Assembly: GCA_964523395.1 (NCBI GenBank)
Contig: CAZFXS010000008.1
Location: 124,001-188,000 of the forward strand
Direction: 5' to 3'
DNA from: JANYJZ01 sp964523395
Lineage (GTDB): Bacteria > Bacteroidota > Ignavibacteria > UBA10030 > SZUA-254
DNA: 64,000 nucleotides
Positions within the stretch are counted from its first letter, which is position 1; each line of letters begins with the position of its first letter. Shown piece by piece: positions 27,601 through 36,357 of the stretch. A program made the translations under genes and the position numbers. The notes below the pieces were generated by a model. It made no database searches. It was not told the DNA's origin and saw only the letters and a list, made by a program, of their open reading frames with translations.

Positions 27601-28231
27601 AAGCGCTCCCAACCGTGTGTTCATTGTCCAGTGGAAAAATGTGTTGGCATTTTATGATGAAGGCTCTACTTCTACACTGCTGAACTTTCAGATCGCGCTT
27701 CATGAAACTTCAAATGAAATCGAATTCCGCTACGGTCCGGTAGTGCCGGGAACTTTTCCGCCATTCGCCACCGGTGCATCGATCGGATTTAAAGACCACA
27801 TCGGTGGGGACTATCATTACTATGATCTGGTCAGAGGTATTACAGGAACCTCAGCAGAACTGGCACGCAATCTTACTCCTGTTGACAATTGGCCCGGGCC
27901 GGATAGCTGTTACCACATCCAGACAAACGGCACAACAGGTGTCGACGATGAGAACAACGGCATACCTCAGCAGTTTGCGTTGTTGCAAAATTATCCGAAC
28001 CCGTTCAATCCAAATACGAATTTCGAGTTTCGGATTGCGAATGTCGGATTGGTAAGCTTAAAAATATATGATCTTCTTGGTAAGGAAGTTGCAACATTGA
28101 TGAATGAAGTAAAACAACCCGGCAACTACAATATATCTTGGAATGCGAACGGATTGGCTTCAGGTGTGTATTTGTACAGATTGACTGCGGGAAGCTTTGT
28201 GGAGACAAAGAAACTGATTCTATTACGATGA
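24665..28231 (+). CDS. secreted sortilin/BNR-repeat beta-propeller protein with type IX sorting domain
   Basis: A 1188-residue protein. A signal/anchor helix (about residues 5-25) is followed by about 700 residues of BNR/Vps10-sortilin-type repeats with many Asp-box phrases (TTDGGTTW, SVDAGTTW, STDGGANW, STDGGTTW). Beta-sandwich regions follow. The C-terminal sorting domain has NYPNPFNPNT, LKIYDLLGKEVATL, SGVYLYRL and TKKLILLR. Such propellers are often annotated as glycosyl hydrolases or sialidases, but no catalytic signature was seen, so binding or structural roles are equally likely. TPR and DUF5686 genes follow at 24-base spacings, forming a three-gene unit. Confidence 0.8.
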   Translation: MRARLSLLLSVIVFWTIFSVIISNRITPIVNKNKSLQSKHPGRSGAMEALESWTAARAYPFADIPPDKYYTAYVTAKQRVKELPRSVSMATIWEPIGPLNLQGRSNSVALNPQNPTTVYIGTASGGLWRSYSEGIGGDWQRVPIGYPALSIGAIAIHPADSNTIYIGTGEVYRYNQALGGLVVRTTRGSYGIGILKTTDGGTTWSKSLDWSLNQQRGVQRLAINPSNPNTIFAATTEGIYKSVDAGTTWNNVLPILLGMDIVINSADTAFIMASMGNFNTAARGVYVSYDAGENWFPVSGLPAYTGKTMLGTYGANPYVVFASVADDTTGVGSIWRTTDFGSNWTMVTNNTANFGVQGWYSHFVAVHPADQSQIFHASVSAVKSSNGGASWFGVSGSYSDHHSFAINPVNPDIFYVVNDDGIYRSTNFGTTFSNIGFGLQTGQLYNGFSNSSQDSLLAIGQSQDHIPGYLYRGNLVWERSASDEAGWTAINPANDNIMYAGNRFGGNIRRSSDRGASFPAGFGFSGTGAWNSPFVISPSNTSVLYFGDAYVYKSTNTGSSFALTNGGAMLDGNPSLSMAISSTDPNIVYVGTAPRATTAHVFATTNGGTSWTNITGTLPNRYPIDLAVDPNNSQTVYIAMGGFGAGHFFKSTDGGANWTDISTSLPDVPGTAIAIDPINSNTIYVGNDIGVYASTDGGTTWSAFNEGLTDAVLVADLVISPANRTLRVVTHGNGVYERKLIGSGFPLDYFDYSAFSLTSPLNGADVLFGLPVTPIRASFRNNSSIILPDSVDVKYRILSGTTVLYTDTRRIVSLGTGETRVVTFAGSFVPPDSGMYSMEAIVFISDSNSVNDTLHGSFRVFLPPTIASPTVVKDYCPYVEITGGTAGPSGDDVQSIATIPFGFVYDGYTYNFAQISTNGWLELGAGTAGTERGLSTSGQLGGFFVGSLGTAERPSKALGIWWTDMATGSTGQISYTTTGSAPNRVFIVQWKNVLAFYDEGSTSTLLNFQIALHETSNEIEFRYGPVVPGTFPPFATGASIGFKDHIGGDYHYYDLVRGITGTSAELARNLTPVDNWPGPDSCYHIQTNGTTGVDDENNGIPQQFALLQNYPNPFNPNTNFEFRIANVGLVSLKIYDLLGKEVATLMNEVKQPGNYNISWNANGLASGVYLYRLTAGSFVETKKLILLR

Positions 28232-28255
28232 GATAACACCTGAAAGGAATGTACT

Positions 28256-29551
28256 ATGATGATTTCAACATTTATTCATCGTTTCATTGTATCATTGTCT
28301 CTTTGCTCGATGCTGATCTCATCTCTTTGTCACGGACAGATTGACAACAACAAGGATTTCATCGTCCTGCTGATTCAATCGGGAACACAATGCTACTTTG
28401 AGGGTCAATACAAAAAGGCGGCCGAACTTCTCGGCGTCATTGATACATGTGAAAGCTCTCCCGCGGTAAAATTCTATCTTGGCATGAGCTATCTTGCGCT
28501 GAATGATGTCAGAAACGGGCTGCCGTCGTTGCGATCTGCCGTTGCCACGGACCCGTCAAACAATGGTTATCGGTTTCAATACGCCCGCGTTCTTAACCTG
28601 TCGGGCCTAACCGATGCGGCAAAGCACGAATATGAATCCCTGGTGGAATCAGACTCGCTCTTTACTCCGGCGTTCTATCAACTCGGACTTATAGCGATTG
28701 ACCAAAAACAGTTTGAAGTTGCAATAGCCCACCTTCGACGCGTCATTGACCTGAATCCTGTAGATTATCTCAGCTATTTTCATCTTGGATCAGCCTACAT
28801 CCGGTTAACCAAAAATGATTCTGCCCAAACATATTTGTCAGCCAGCGTATCCCTCAACCCAAACTATATTCCTGCCAAAAATCTTCTTGCATCGTTATAC
28901 TTCGCTGCAAACAATTATCCCGAGGCATTGCGTTTATATTCAGATTTATCATTGCGCCAGCCGGGGGATGCGGAGTTGTACTACAAATCCGGGCTCTGTT
29001 TTTCAAAACTCGATCAGGTCGACTCAGCAATTACGTGTTATCGCAAAGCGGCGGCGCTGGATACCGCCAACGATGTATACCTTGCACAACTGGGCTACAG
29101 CTATCTGATGGAAGAGCAGTTTGATTCAGCGATTGCGGCGTATGGCCGTGCGATTCAAATTGAAAAGGACAATTCGTTATACTATATCAACCTTGGATTT
29201 GCATTTACAAAGATCGATTCGACAAGCAAAGCTATTCATGAGTACCAGAGTGCTGTTGCGGCCTGCCATCCTGAGAATATTTCCAACATTTACATTAGAC
29301 TTGGCACACTCTATTATTACCAGAAACGGTACCGTGAAGCGCTTGCTTCGTATCAGCAGGCGCTGGACCTTCAACCATTAAACAAAGAAGCGCAGTTTTA
29401 CGTCGCGTTAACATACGACCTTCTGTCAAATCCGAAATCAGCAACCCGGCAATATCAAAAATATCTGAAACTGGCAAAGGATGATACGACTAAACTTCAG
29501 CGCGAACGCAAACAACAGGCAAAAGAGCGTTTGCGGTATCTTACCAATTGA
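28256..29551 (+). CDS. exported TPR-repeat protein
   Basis: A 431-residue protein with a signal peptide (about 1-28, ending LCHGQ). About ten tetratricopeptide repeats follow, recognisable from phrases such as FYLGMSYLALNDVRNGL, FYQLGLIAIDQKQFEVAI, YYKSGLCFSKLDQVDSAI, YYINLGFAFTKIDSTSKAI and LGTLYYYQKRYREAL. It is probably a periplasmic or surface scaffold. AAAGGAA precedes the ATG by 7 bases. Position between a type IX cargo and an outer-membrane protein suggests a role in the same envelope process; this is inference. Confidence 0.8.
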   Translation: MMISTFIHRFIVSLSLCSMLISSLCHGQIDNNKDFIVLLIQSGTQCYFEGQYKKAAELLGVIDTCESSPAVKFYLGMSYLALNDVRNGLPSLRSAVATDPSNNGYRFQYARVLNLSGLTDAAKHEYESLVESDSLFTPAFYQLGLIAIDQKQFEVAIAHLRRVIDLNPVDYLSYFHLGSAYIRLTKNDSAQTYLSASVSLNPNYIPAKNLLASLYFAANNYPEALRLYSDLSLRQPGDAELYYKSGLCFSKLDQVDSAITCYRKAAALDTANDVYLAQLGYSYLMEEQFDSAIAAYGRAIQIEKDNSLYYINLGFAFTKIDSTSKAIHEYQSAVAACHPENISNIYIRLGTLYYYQKRYREALASYQQALDLQPLNKEAQFYVALTYDLLSNPKSATRQYQKYLKLAKDDTTKLQRERKQQAKERLRYLTN

Positions 29552-29575
29552 CATAACAGGTATTGCATATCAGCA

Positions 29576-31948
29576 ATGAACAAACGGAAATCTCTTTTCT
29601 TTTTCACTGTAACAATTTTCCTCTCGACATTATTTTATACTGCGGCGTTAAGTCAGCAGACTTTCACTCTCTCCGGCACCGTCACCGACTCCGCCACCGG
29701 CGAACCACTTGCCGCGGCGAACATCCGCATACTCGGCACCACAAAAGGCACCATCACCAACGCCTATGGTGAGTATACGCTGACATGGCAGGGGTCGACA
29801 GCTGATCTGTCGACCCAAACATTACCCGCATTGGTGGTAAGCTACCTGGCGTACCAGGCAGAAACTTTACGCGTCGACCCATTGACTACTGTGTACAACG
29901 CGCGACTCAAATCATCCCCGGTGCAGATACCCGAAGTGCTTGTGCTCGCCGAAGATCCCGCGCTCGAAATTATCCGCAAAGCAATTGCCAACAAACGGAA
30001 GTGGATGAACCAGTTAACAACATACCGGTTCGATGCGTTTACACGGCAGGTGCTCTGGCGTGATACTTCCATTGCCAGCATTACCGAATCGTACACCACC
30101 GGATACTGGAAATTTGGTGACACGCTGCGGGAGATCGTCACGCAAAAACGGCAGACGGAAAATATCGAAGCAGGCGATAATGCCGCCGCGGTTCGGAGGA
30201 TGGTTAATTTCAACGAAGATGAGATCGTATTATTCAGCGTTAACATCAACAGAAACCCCGCGGCGTATAAATTCATCGGACCAACGGCACCTGACGCACT
30301 CGAGCACTACGACTACAAACTGCTGAGCACGACGATGATGAACGATGTCGAAGTGTATAAAATTCAGATGACGCCGAAAACCCGGATTGCCCCGTTATTC
30401 TCAGGTACAATCATGATTGCGGATGAAACATTCGCTGTCATGGGTGTTGATCTGAAACCGAACGAAACACTCACGATGCCGTTCATCCGAGACATCGATC
30501 TCCGTTACCGCCAGCAGTTTTCTTTGTACGACAACATTTTCTGGATGCCAATTGATATCCGTATTGACGGGGGATTCTCCGTCAGCTTCGTCGGGTTTTC
30601 ATTGCCCAGAATCGGTGTTCAGCAGACATCCTCTATTTATGATTACGAACTGAACGTTGATGTTCCCGACAGCATCATCCAAAAACGGCGCGTGACTACC
30701 GATTCTTCGGCAATGGTTTTCGACCCCGCATTCTGGAAAACACACGAAGTACTTCCGCTCACACCTCTGGAGCAACAGGCATATTCGTCGATAGACAGCA
30801 CACAAACACTTGAAGAGCAATTCAAACCGAAGGGTCCGCTTGGATCGCTCGGCGGCGACGGCGCGTCGTCATTTCTGAGCTACGGCGATGCGCATTTCAA
30901 CCGCGTGGAGGGATTTTATCTCGGTGTGCACGGAAAATCCGATAACCTCATACCGCAAACATCGTTGTACGGAGAAGCCGGAGTCGGATTTACGGATAAC
31001 CTCTTCAAATATATTGCCGGCACAACCGTGTTTTCTTCTTCAACAAGAACACTCGGCGCAGGATTTGAGGCGTACCGACGCCTTCAGCCGACTCCCGACG
31101 GCGGATATTACGGATCGCTCATAAATTCGCTCACAGCGCTCATTGACAAGAACGATTATATGGATTACTTTTACGCAAACGGCTGGCGTACGTACATTAC
31201 CGCACAGCCGACACGCAGGTTAAGAGCGACGGCGTCGTTCATTCATGAGCGGCATTACACGGCATTCTCAAACACGAATTACAGTTTATTTTACGGTAAC
31301 CAGCCGTACCGTTTTAATCCGGCGATACAGGACGGCGAACTTCGCTCGCTCAGGTTCGACCTCCGCGTAGGCCCCGAAGCGGAAACGCTTGATCTTGTTT
31401 CACGCAACGCGGTCGAAGTTTCGGTTGAACATTCTTCGCCATCAATTGCACAAAGCGACTTTGATTTTACCCGTTACCAGGGATTGCTGACAGCAAGCAT
31501 CAGAACATTCTCGCAGAACCTGCTCTTTCCCCCGACACTTCGCCTGCAGTTGAGCGGAGGGACATCCCGCGGTAATTTGCCGGCGCAAAGAATGTTTACT
31601 ATCGATTCGCGGTCGAGCGGTTACGCACCGTTCGGTGTCTTACGCGGTTCGCAAGTAAAAGAATTCAGCGGCGATCAATTTGTCATGATAAATATTGAGC
31701 ATAACTTCCGGAGCATTCCATTCCTGCTGCTCGACATTCCGTTCCTCTACCGGAACAGCATTGAGCTTCTTCTGCATGCCTCTGCCGCGAAAGCATGGGT
31801 TGGAAATATTTCTACAACAGACGGATGGTACAAAGAAGCCGGTATCGGTTTCGGAAGGATTTTCGACATCCTCCGCGCGGATCTTACGTGGAGGTTTAAC
31901 GAGCCGAAGAGATTTTATTTTTCGGTGAGTGTGGTGACGTTGTTGTAG
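29576..31948 (+). CDS. DUF5686 outer-membrane protein with carboxypeptidase-regulatory-like domain
   Basis: A 790-residue protein. A signal peptide (about 1-27) is followed by a CarboxypepD_reg-like beta-sandwich (about 30-115: FTLSGTVTDSATGEPLAAAN, TNAYGEYTL), then the DUF5686 region beginning near PALEIIRKAIANKRKWMN. The C-terminal half has alternating aromatic strands suited to an outer-membrane barrel and ends in FYFSVSVVTLL. The family is common in Bacteroidota and relatives; its role is unknown. It follows the TPR gene by 24 bases. Confidence 0.78.
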   Translation: MNKRKSLFFFTVTIFLSTLFYTAALSQQTFTLSGTVTDSATGEPLAAANIRILGTTKGTITNAYGEYTLTWQGSTADLSTQTLPALVVSYLAYQAETLRVDPLTTVYNARLKSSPVQIPEVLVLAEDPALEIIRKAIANKRKWMNQLTTYRFDAFTRQVLWRDTSIASITESYTTGYWKFGDTLREIVTQKRQTENIEAGDNAAAVRRMVNFNEDEIVLFSVNINRNPAAYKFIGPTAPDALEHYDYKLLSTTMMNDVEVYKIQMTPKTRIAPLFSGTIMIADETFAVMGVDLKPNETLTMPFIRDIDLRYRQQFSLYDNIFWMPIDIRIDGGFSVSFVGFSLPRIGVQQTSSIYDYELNVDVPDSIIQKRRVTTDSSAMVFDPAFWKTHEVLPLTPLEQQAYSSIDSTQTLEEQFKPKGPLGSLGGDGASSFLSYGDAHFNRVEGFYLGVHGKSDNLIPQTSLYGEAGVGFTDNLFKYIAGTTVFSSSTRTLGAGFEAYRRLQPTPDGGYYGSLINSLTALIDKNDYMDYFYANGWRTYITAQPTRRLRATASFIHERHYTAFSNTNYSLFYGNQPYRFNPAIQDGELRSLRFDLRVGPEAETLDLVSRNAVEVSVEHSSPSIAQSDFDFTRYQGLLTASIRTFSQNLLFPPTLRLQLSGGTSRGNLPAQRMFTIDSRSSGYAPFGVLRGSQVKEFSGDQFVMINIEHNFRSIPFLLLDIPFLYRNSIELLLHASAAKAWVGNISTTDGWYKEAGIGFGRIFDILRADLTWRFNEPKRFYFSVSVVTLL

Positions 31949-32063
31949 AGGATTGATTCATTGATTCAATGAAACGATAATCAAATTTTTAATAATACTG
32001 ATGCCAAAGGCATCACAGAAAAATCTGAAAGCAACCTGCTACTTGAGCCGGCCGCACATGCCG

Positions 32064-32663
32064 TCAACGTTCTTCCCTTCCAAACCCTATCGGCCTTTTC
32101 TTCGGTTCCGGCAGTGCCGGCGGGTCAACAAGATCCATGATGCGTTGAAGAATGCCCACGATAGCTGTCTCGTGTATATCAAGACGCTTTTTCAAATCTT
32201 TCTCAAGTTCCGCAAGTTTGCGGGCAAGTTCCTTATTATCGGTAAGCATGCACCGCATTCTTATAAACGCGCGGACAACAAACACGCTCATATACACCGC
32301 GCGTTTGCTGTTGAGAACATTGGCAGCCATAATAGCGCCGTGTTCAGTGAAAGCGTAGGGCAACGTCCGCGGACTGCGATGCTTCTGTGAACCGGTCACA
32401 ATTTGTGACCGGTTCACGCCAACTGCTTTTGAATTAACAACTTGCGACCTCAAACCTGACCACTCTTTTTTTGTGAGGTGACTCAGGAAATCGGGAGGAA
32501 ACCGATCCAAATTTCGTTTAACCGCCTGATTTAATGCTTTGGTTGTTACTCCATACATGTGGGCAAGATCCGCATCAAGCATAACCCGCTCGCCCCGAAT
32601 ATGTAAAATCAATGAATCTACGGATTGCTGTAACTGTTGTTGCGGATTGTGTGTTTTCACCAT
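32064..32663 (-). CDS. ORF6N-domain DNA-binding protein
   Basis: A 199-residue protein. The N-terminal ORF6N domain is clear: ILHIRGERVMLDADLAHMYG, then ALNQAVKRNLDRFPPDF, and YAFTEHGAIMAANVLNSKRA. The C-terminus (about 135-175) is a short coiled coil (ELARKLAELEKDLKKRLDI). ORF6N proteins occur in phages and as solitary chromosomal genes and are presumed DNA-binding, with regulatory roles unproven. GGGAGG lies 7 bases before the ATG. No phage genes are adjacent, so it is probably a relic or solitary acquired gene. Confidence 0.85.
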   Translation of the reverse strand: MVKTHNPQQQLQQSVDSLILHIRGERVMLDADLAHMYGVTTKALNQAVKRNLDRFPPDFLSHLTKKEWSGLRSQVVNSKAVGVNRSQIVTGSQKHRSPRTLPYAFTEHGAIMAANVLNSKRAVYMSVFVVRAFIRMRCMLTDNKELARKLAELEKDLKKRLDIHETAIVGILQRIMDLVDPPALPEPKKRPIGFGREER

Positions 32664-32777
32664 TGTTCATCCTCCCGATGATTTTTGATTGAATAGACAG
32701 GTAAGCGGTTATTCCTCCCGGACTACCATAGTTCAATAGTAATGAACTCGTGCGACAAAATCAAAGCTTTTTATTGA

Positions 32778-33908
32778 TCACTGTTGCTTCTTCACCGCGA
32801 GCATCGCAGTAACTTCGCGCATGACATCCTCAACCGTCACCTGGCGCAGGCACTGAGCGGTGAACTGGTCCCCTCCCGGAGTTGATTCCAGACAGCGGTC
32901 TGCCGGACAGATAGGACAAGGAGCATCTCCCTTCAAAATTTTACAGAACGGGGTTTCTTCATACACTCCCCATTCCTTTTCTTTATGAAACCTGAAGAGC
33001 GCGAGCGACGGCACTCCCACAGCAATCGCAAGGTGACGCGGTCCGGAGTCATTTGTAATGCAGAGATCAGACCGTTTGATGACTGCCGCGAGCCGGGCAA
33101 GATTTTTTTTCGCGTTGATTTCGATGAATTGTCTTATGCAGGCGCTTCGCACTGCCGACATCACCGGTTCATCAAGCGTGCCGCCCAGCAGGATAACGGT
33201 TGTTTGCCGGTCGACAAGCATGTCCATAACGTTCGCGTACCGTTCAGGCGTCCAGACGCCATACCTGCCGCTCGCTCCCGGATGAACTACAACAACCCGG
33301 TGGTCCCGGGCAATCCCATGTTGCCTGAACAATTCTTCCGCCCATTGTGTGGCTTCATCCGCAATGATATACTCGGTATGGGATGAGCGGACACCCGCAC
33401 CAAGCGCTCGTATCAGATCGCAATAGTATTCAAGCACCCCGCGATCGGACGTTTTAATGTCGGGCGCGACATTGAGCAGCCATGACAATCCCTGCCGTTT
33501 CTGTCCGACACGGATATTTGCTCCCGATGCAAATGCCCACAACGAGAATCTGTCTTCCGGCAGTGTGCAAATCACCGCGTCAAACCTCTGTTGCCTCAGA
33601 AATCTGATAATGCCGAGCTCAACCCTCAGCCGTGCAAACCCCGTGAATGAACGAAGCAGCGGCCGGTTGACAATAAGCAGGTCATCGACATTTTTATTTT
33701 GAGAAAATACAGATGTCTTCCGCTCCTCGCTTGTAGCACGCAGTTCCAGCACAGGTTTCGATTCAGTTGAGCCGCGCCGTTCGACAACGAGAACAGTTGT
33801 GTGTGAACCGGGAAATGATTCTTTCACGGCGCGCAACGCGGGGGTGAGCAGGAGCTGGTCGCCAAGCTGGCCTTCGGCAAGAAACAAAATTCGTTCTGGG
33901 GTTTTCAT
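32778..33908 (-). CDS. glycosyltransferase family 9 (heptosyltransferase-like)
   Basis: A 376-residue enzyme of the ADP-heptose:LPS heptosyltransferase family. The N-terminal Rossmann start is RILFLAEGQLGDQLLLTPAL. The C-terminal donor-binding domain has VVHPGASG, TTVILLGG and CITNDSGPRHLAIAVGVPSLA. The ATG at 33908 is chosen because the conserved N-terminus begins there; the longer frame upstream adds 40 non-conserved residues. A Cys-rich patch near the C-terminus (PCPICPADRC) is noted. It probably adds a sugar to lipopolysaccharide or another surface glycan; the sugar is not identifiable. Confidence 0.88.
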   Translation of the reverse strand: MKTPERILFLAEGQLGDQLLLTPALRAVKESFPGSHTTVLVVERRGSTESKPVLELRATSEERKTSVFSQNKNVDDLLIVNRPLLRSFTGFARLRVELGIIRFLRQQRFDAVICTLPEDRFSLWAFASGANIRVGQKRQGLSWLLNVAPDIKTSDRGVLEYYCDLIRALGAGVRSSHTEYIIADEATQWAEELFRQHGIARDHRVVVVHPGASGRYGVWTPERYANVMDMLVDRQTTVILLGGTLDEPVMSAVRSACIRQFIEINAKKNLARLAAVIKRSDLCITNDSGPRHLAIAVGVPSLALFRFHKEKEWGVYEETPFCKILKGDAPCPICPADRCLESTPGGDQFTAQCLRQVTVEDVMREVTAMLAVKKQQ

Positions 33909-34192
33909 GTCATTACGCGGTGAGAAGTATACACAAAGCGAAATCCGAAAGCAAACCGGACACCAGATAATGAAATGAAACCGCGGATTAAAGGATACAA
34001 TGTTTAGGGTATACTTCCATCGTCTCAAATACTTTCAACCTCACCGTCGATTATGCTCATCATTTCAAACACTCTTAATTTTACAATCTCACATATTCAT
34101 AATCTCATATACTTATTCTTGCATCTCTCTTCAATTCTCACTACTTTTTTATGTTTATTTCATCACCTTCATAATTGAATAACACCAAAAAC

Positions 34193-36262
34193 ATGAACCG
34201 CGCTTTCTTTATCACAATCATTACATCACTACTCATGGCAAGCCATTCTTCAGCTGATACACTTACTGCATATTTCTCTAAAAAGGAACTCGGGTGCATC
34301 GTAAAAAAATCCGGCACCACATTCCGGTTATTCGCGCCGCGAGCAACGCAGGTAACTCTCGTCCTGTATAATAATTATGATGATACAAAAGGACAGGAAA
34401 TCCCGATGGTGCGGGATGAACAGGGCGTATGGGAATATCTTTCGCTCGGCATGCTCTATGGAAAGTACTACGGTTACCGCATCAACGGCCCGTCAGGCCC
34501 CGGCGAGATGTTCGATTCGACCGTTGTCGTGGGCGATCCGTATTCAAAAGCGGTAACAACAAGAAATCATTACCGCCATCAGGCAAAAACCCTCATCATT
34601 GATACGAAATATAACTGGGAGGGTGATACGTTCATTGCGCCTGCCAATCACAATTCTCTTATTATATACGAAGCACACATGCGCGACCTCACCGCACACG
34701 TTTCTTCCGGCGTGAAGGCAAAAGGTACTTATAAAGGAATGATGGAGAAAGGAAAAGCGGGCGGATTGTCATATCTCAAAGAACTCGGCGTCAACGCCGT
34801 GGAATTTCTGCCGCTTCAGGATTTCGGCAACATCGAAATTCCTTACAAAGATAAAACAACACCAGATGACAGCGGCGAGGTGAACACCTGGAATCCGTAT
34901 GAGCGGAATCATTGGGGATATATGACAAGCTACTTCTTCGCGCCGGAATCGTACTATGCTACCGATGGCACTATGGAGCGCGGTGAATATAACGGAACAG
35001 ACGGCCGCGCCGTCAAAGAATTCAAAGACCTTGTGAAAGCACTCCACAAGGAAAAGATTGTCGTGCTGATGGACGTGGTATATAATCACGTTTCGCAATA
35101 TGACTACAATCCATTCAAATATATCGATAAGAAATATTACTTCCGTTGCGATACTGCCGGAAATTTCATCAAAGCATCCGGTTGCGGCAATGATTTCAAA
35201 ACCGAAAACCTGATGGCAAGGAGAGTTATTGTCGAAAGCGTGAAATACTGGATGAAAGAATATCATATCGACGGCTTTCGATTTGACATTGCCACACTTA
35301 TTGATTGGGAAACGCTGAAGGAAGTCGCTACTGAAGCACGGAAGATTAATCCGAATGTCATTCTCATTGCGGAAGCATGGGGTGGCGGCAAGTACGACCC
35401 GCCAGGCTTCAGCGATATCGGATGGGGAGCGTGGAATGACCAAATCCGCAATGGCGTTAAAGGTCAGAACCCGAAAGACGGCCTTGGATTTATTTTCGGC
35501 AAATTCCAGGGAAATAACTCCAAGAAAACATTTCAATCGTATGTGACCGGAACTCTTCGCGAAGACGGCGGAATGTATACGAGGAAAGAACACAGCGTTA
35601 ATTATCTCGAGTCGCATGATGATAATACGCTTGGCGATTTTATCCGTGTTGGTTCCGGAGATGTAACACCGGACCAGAAAATTACCGATCGTGACTCGAA
35701 TGCTGTTCTCTCCCCGAAACAGCTTGCACTTAATAAACTTGCAGCGTTGTATTTATTGACCAGCCAGGGGCCTGTCATGATTGCCGAGGGTCAGGAGTAC
35801 GCCCGAAGCAAAGTTATCGCTCCGACACCTGCACCGGATCTCAACGTCGGGAAAATCGATCATAACAGTTACGAAAAAGATAATGAGACAAATTATCTGA
35901 ACTATCACTACAGCGCCAGAAACAAAGAACTGGTTGATTATTACAAAGGATTGATTTCGTTGCGGAAGGCACACCCGGTTATAAGCAGCGGGTTGAAAAA
36001 AGCTGTTGAGTTTTTCGAAACGGGCGATGATTTTTTGATTGCGTACAAGATTAACAAAAAATCGGCTGGCAAAGTAAAAGCAAAGAACGATATCATTGTT
36101 GTTCTTAACGGCAATGGCCAGAAAGAAGGCTCTGTTAAACTGCCCAAGGGAAGATGGAAAATTGTGGTAAACGATCAGCATGTCGCATTAAAAGGAATTG
36201 GAAAAGCGGTTTCCGGCACTATCACAGTTCCGCCAACGTCTGGAATGGTGTTGATACAGTGA
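34193..36262 (+). CDS. secreted GH13 pullulanase-like alpha-glucan hydrolase
   Basis: A 689-residue enzyme with a signal peptide (MNRAFF start, cleavage near ASHSSADT). An N-terminal CBM48/early-set beta domain follows (about 25-120, TTFRLFAPRATQVTLVLYNN), then a GH13 (beta/alpha)8 barrel. Catalytic regions: DVVYNHV (region I), DGFRFDIA (nucleophile D365), LIAEAWGG (acid E394), ESHDDNT (D476). The organisation matches pullulanase/debranching enzymes that cut alpha-1,6 links in starch or glycogen. ATG 34193 is chosen over an upstream TTG because it gives a proper signal peptide. It stands alone, with 95 bases before the next gene. Confidence 0.88.
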   Translation: MNRAFFITIITSLLMASHSSADTLTAYFSKKELGCIVKKSGTTFRLFAPRATQVTLVLYNNYDDTKGQEIPMVRDEQGVWEYLSLGMLYGKYYGYRINGPSGPGEMFDSTVVVGDPYSKAVTTRNHYRHQAKTLIIDTKYNWEGDTFIAPANHNSLIIYEAHMRDLTAHVSSGVKAKGTYKGMMEKGKAGGLSYLKELGVNAVEFLPLQDFGNIEIPYKDKTTPDDSGEVNTWNPYERNHWGYMTSYFFAPESYYATDGTMERGEYNGTDGRAVKEFKDLVKALHKEKIVVLMDVVYNHVSQYDYNPFKYIDKKYYFRCDTAGNFIKASGCGNDFKTENLMARRVIVESVKYWMKEYHIDGFRFDIATLIDWETLKEVATEARKINPNVILIAEAWGGGKYDPPGFSDIGWGAWNDQIRNGVKGQNPKDGLGFIFGKFQGNNSKKTFQSYVTGTLREDGGMYTRKEHSVNYLESHDDNTLGDFIRVGSGDVTPDQKITDRDSNAVLSPKQLALNKLAALYLLTSQGPVMIAEGQEYARSKVIAPTPAPDLNVGKIDHNSYEKDNETNYLNYHYSARNKELVDYYKGLISLRKAHPVISSGLKKAVEFFETGDDFLIAYKINKKSAGKVKAKNDIIVVLNGNGQKEGSVKLPKGRWKIVVNDQHVALKGIGKAVSGTITVPPTSGMVLIQ

Positions 36263-36357
36263 AGTATTATGTTCATAATTCTTTGTTCTTGTACATTTCC
36301 AATAATTAACACTGTATGACTTATTATGATCCGTTACAATATCGTCATTGCAATTAA

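Noticed and set aside
24665..28231. Calling the BNR-repeat protein a sialidase or glycosyl hydrolase
   Set aside because: Asp-box repeats are structural; no sialidase catalytic arginine/Tyr-Glu pattern was recognised.
31957..32015. Two small palindromes after the DUF5686 gene as a terminator
   Set aside because: TTCATTGA-t-TCAATGAA and TGATGCC-aaa-GGCATCA can form hairpins but lack a following T-run on either strand; they may be repeats.
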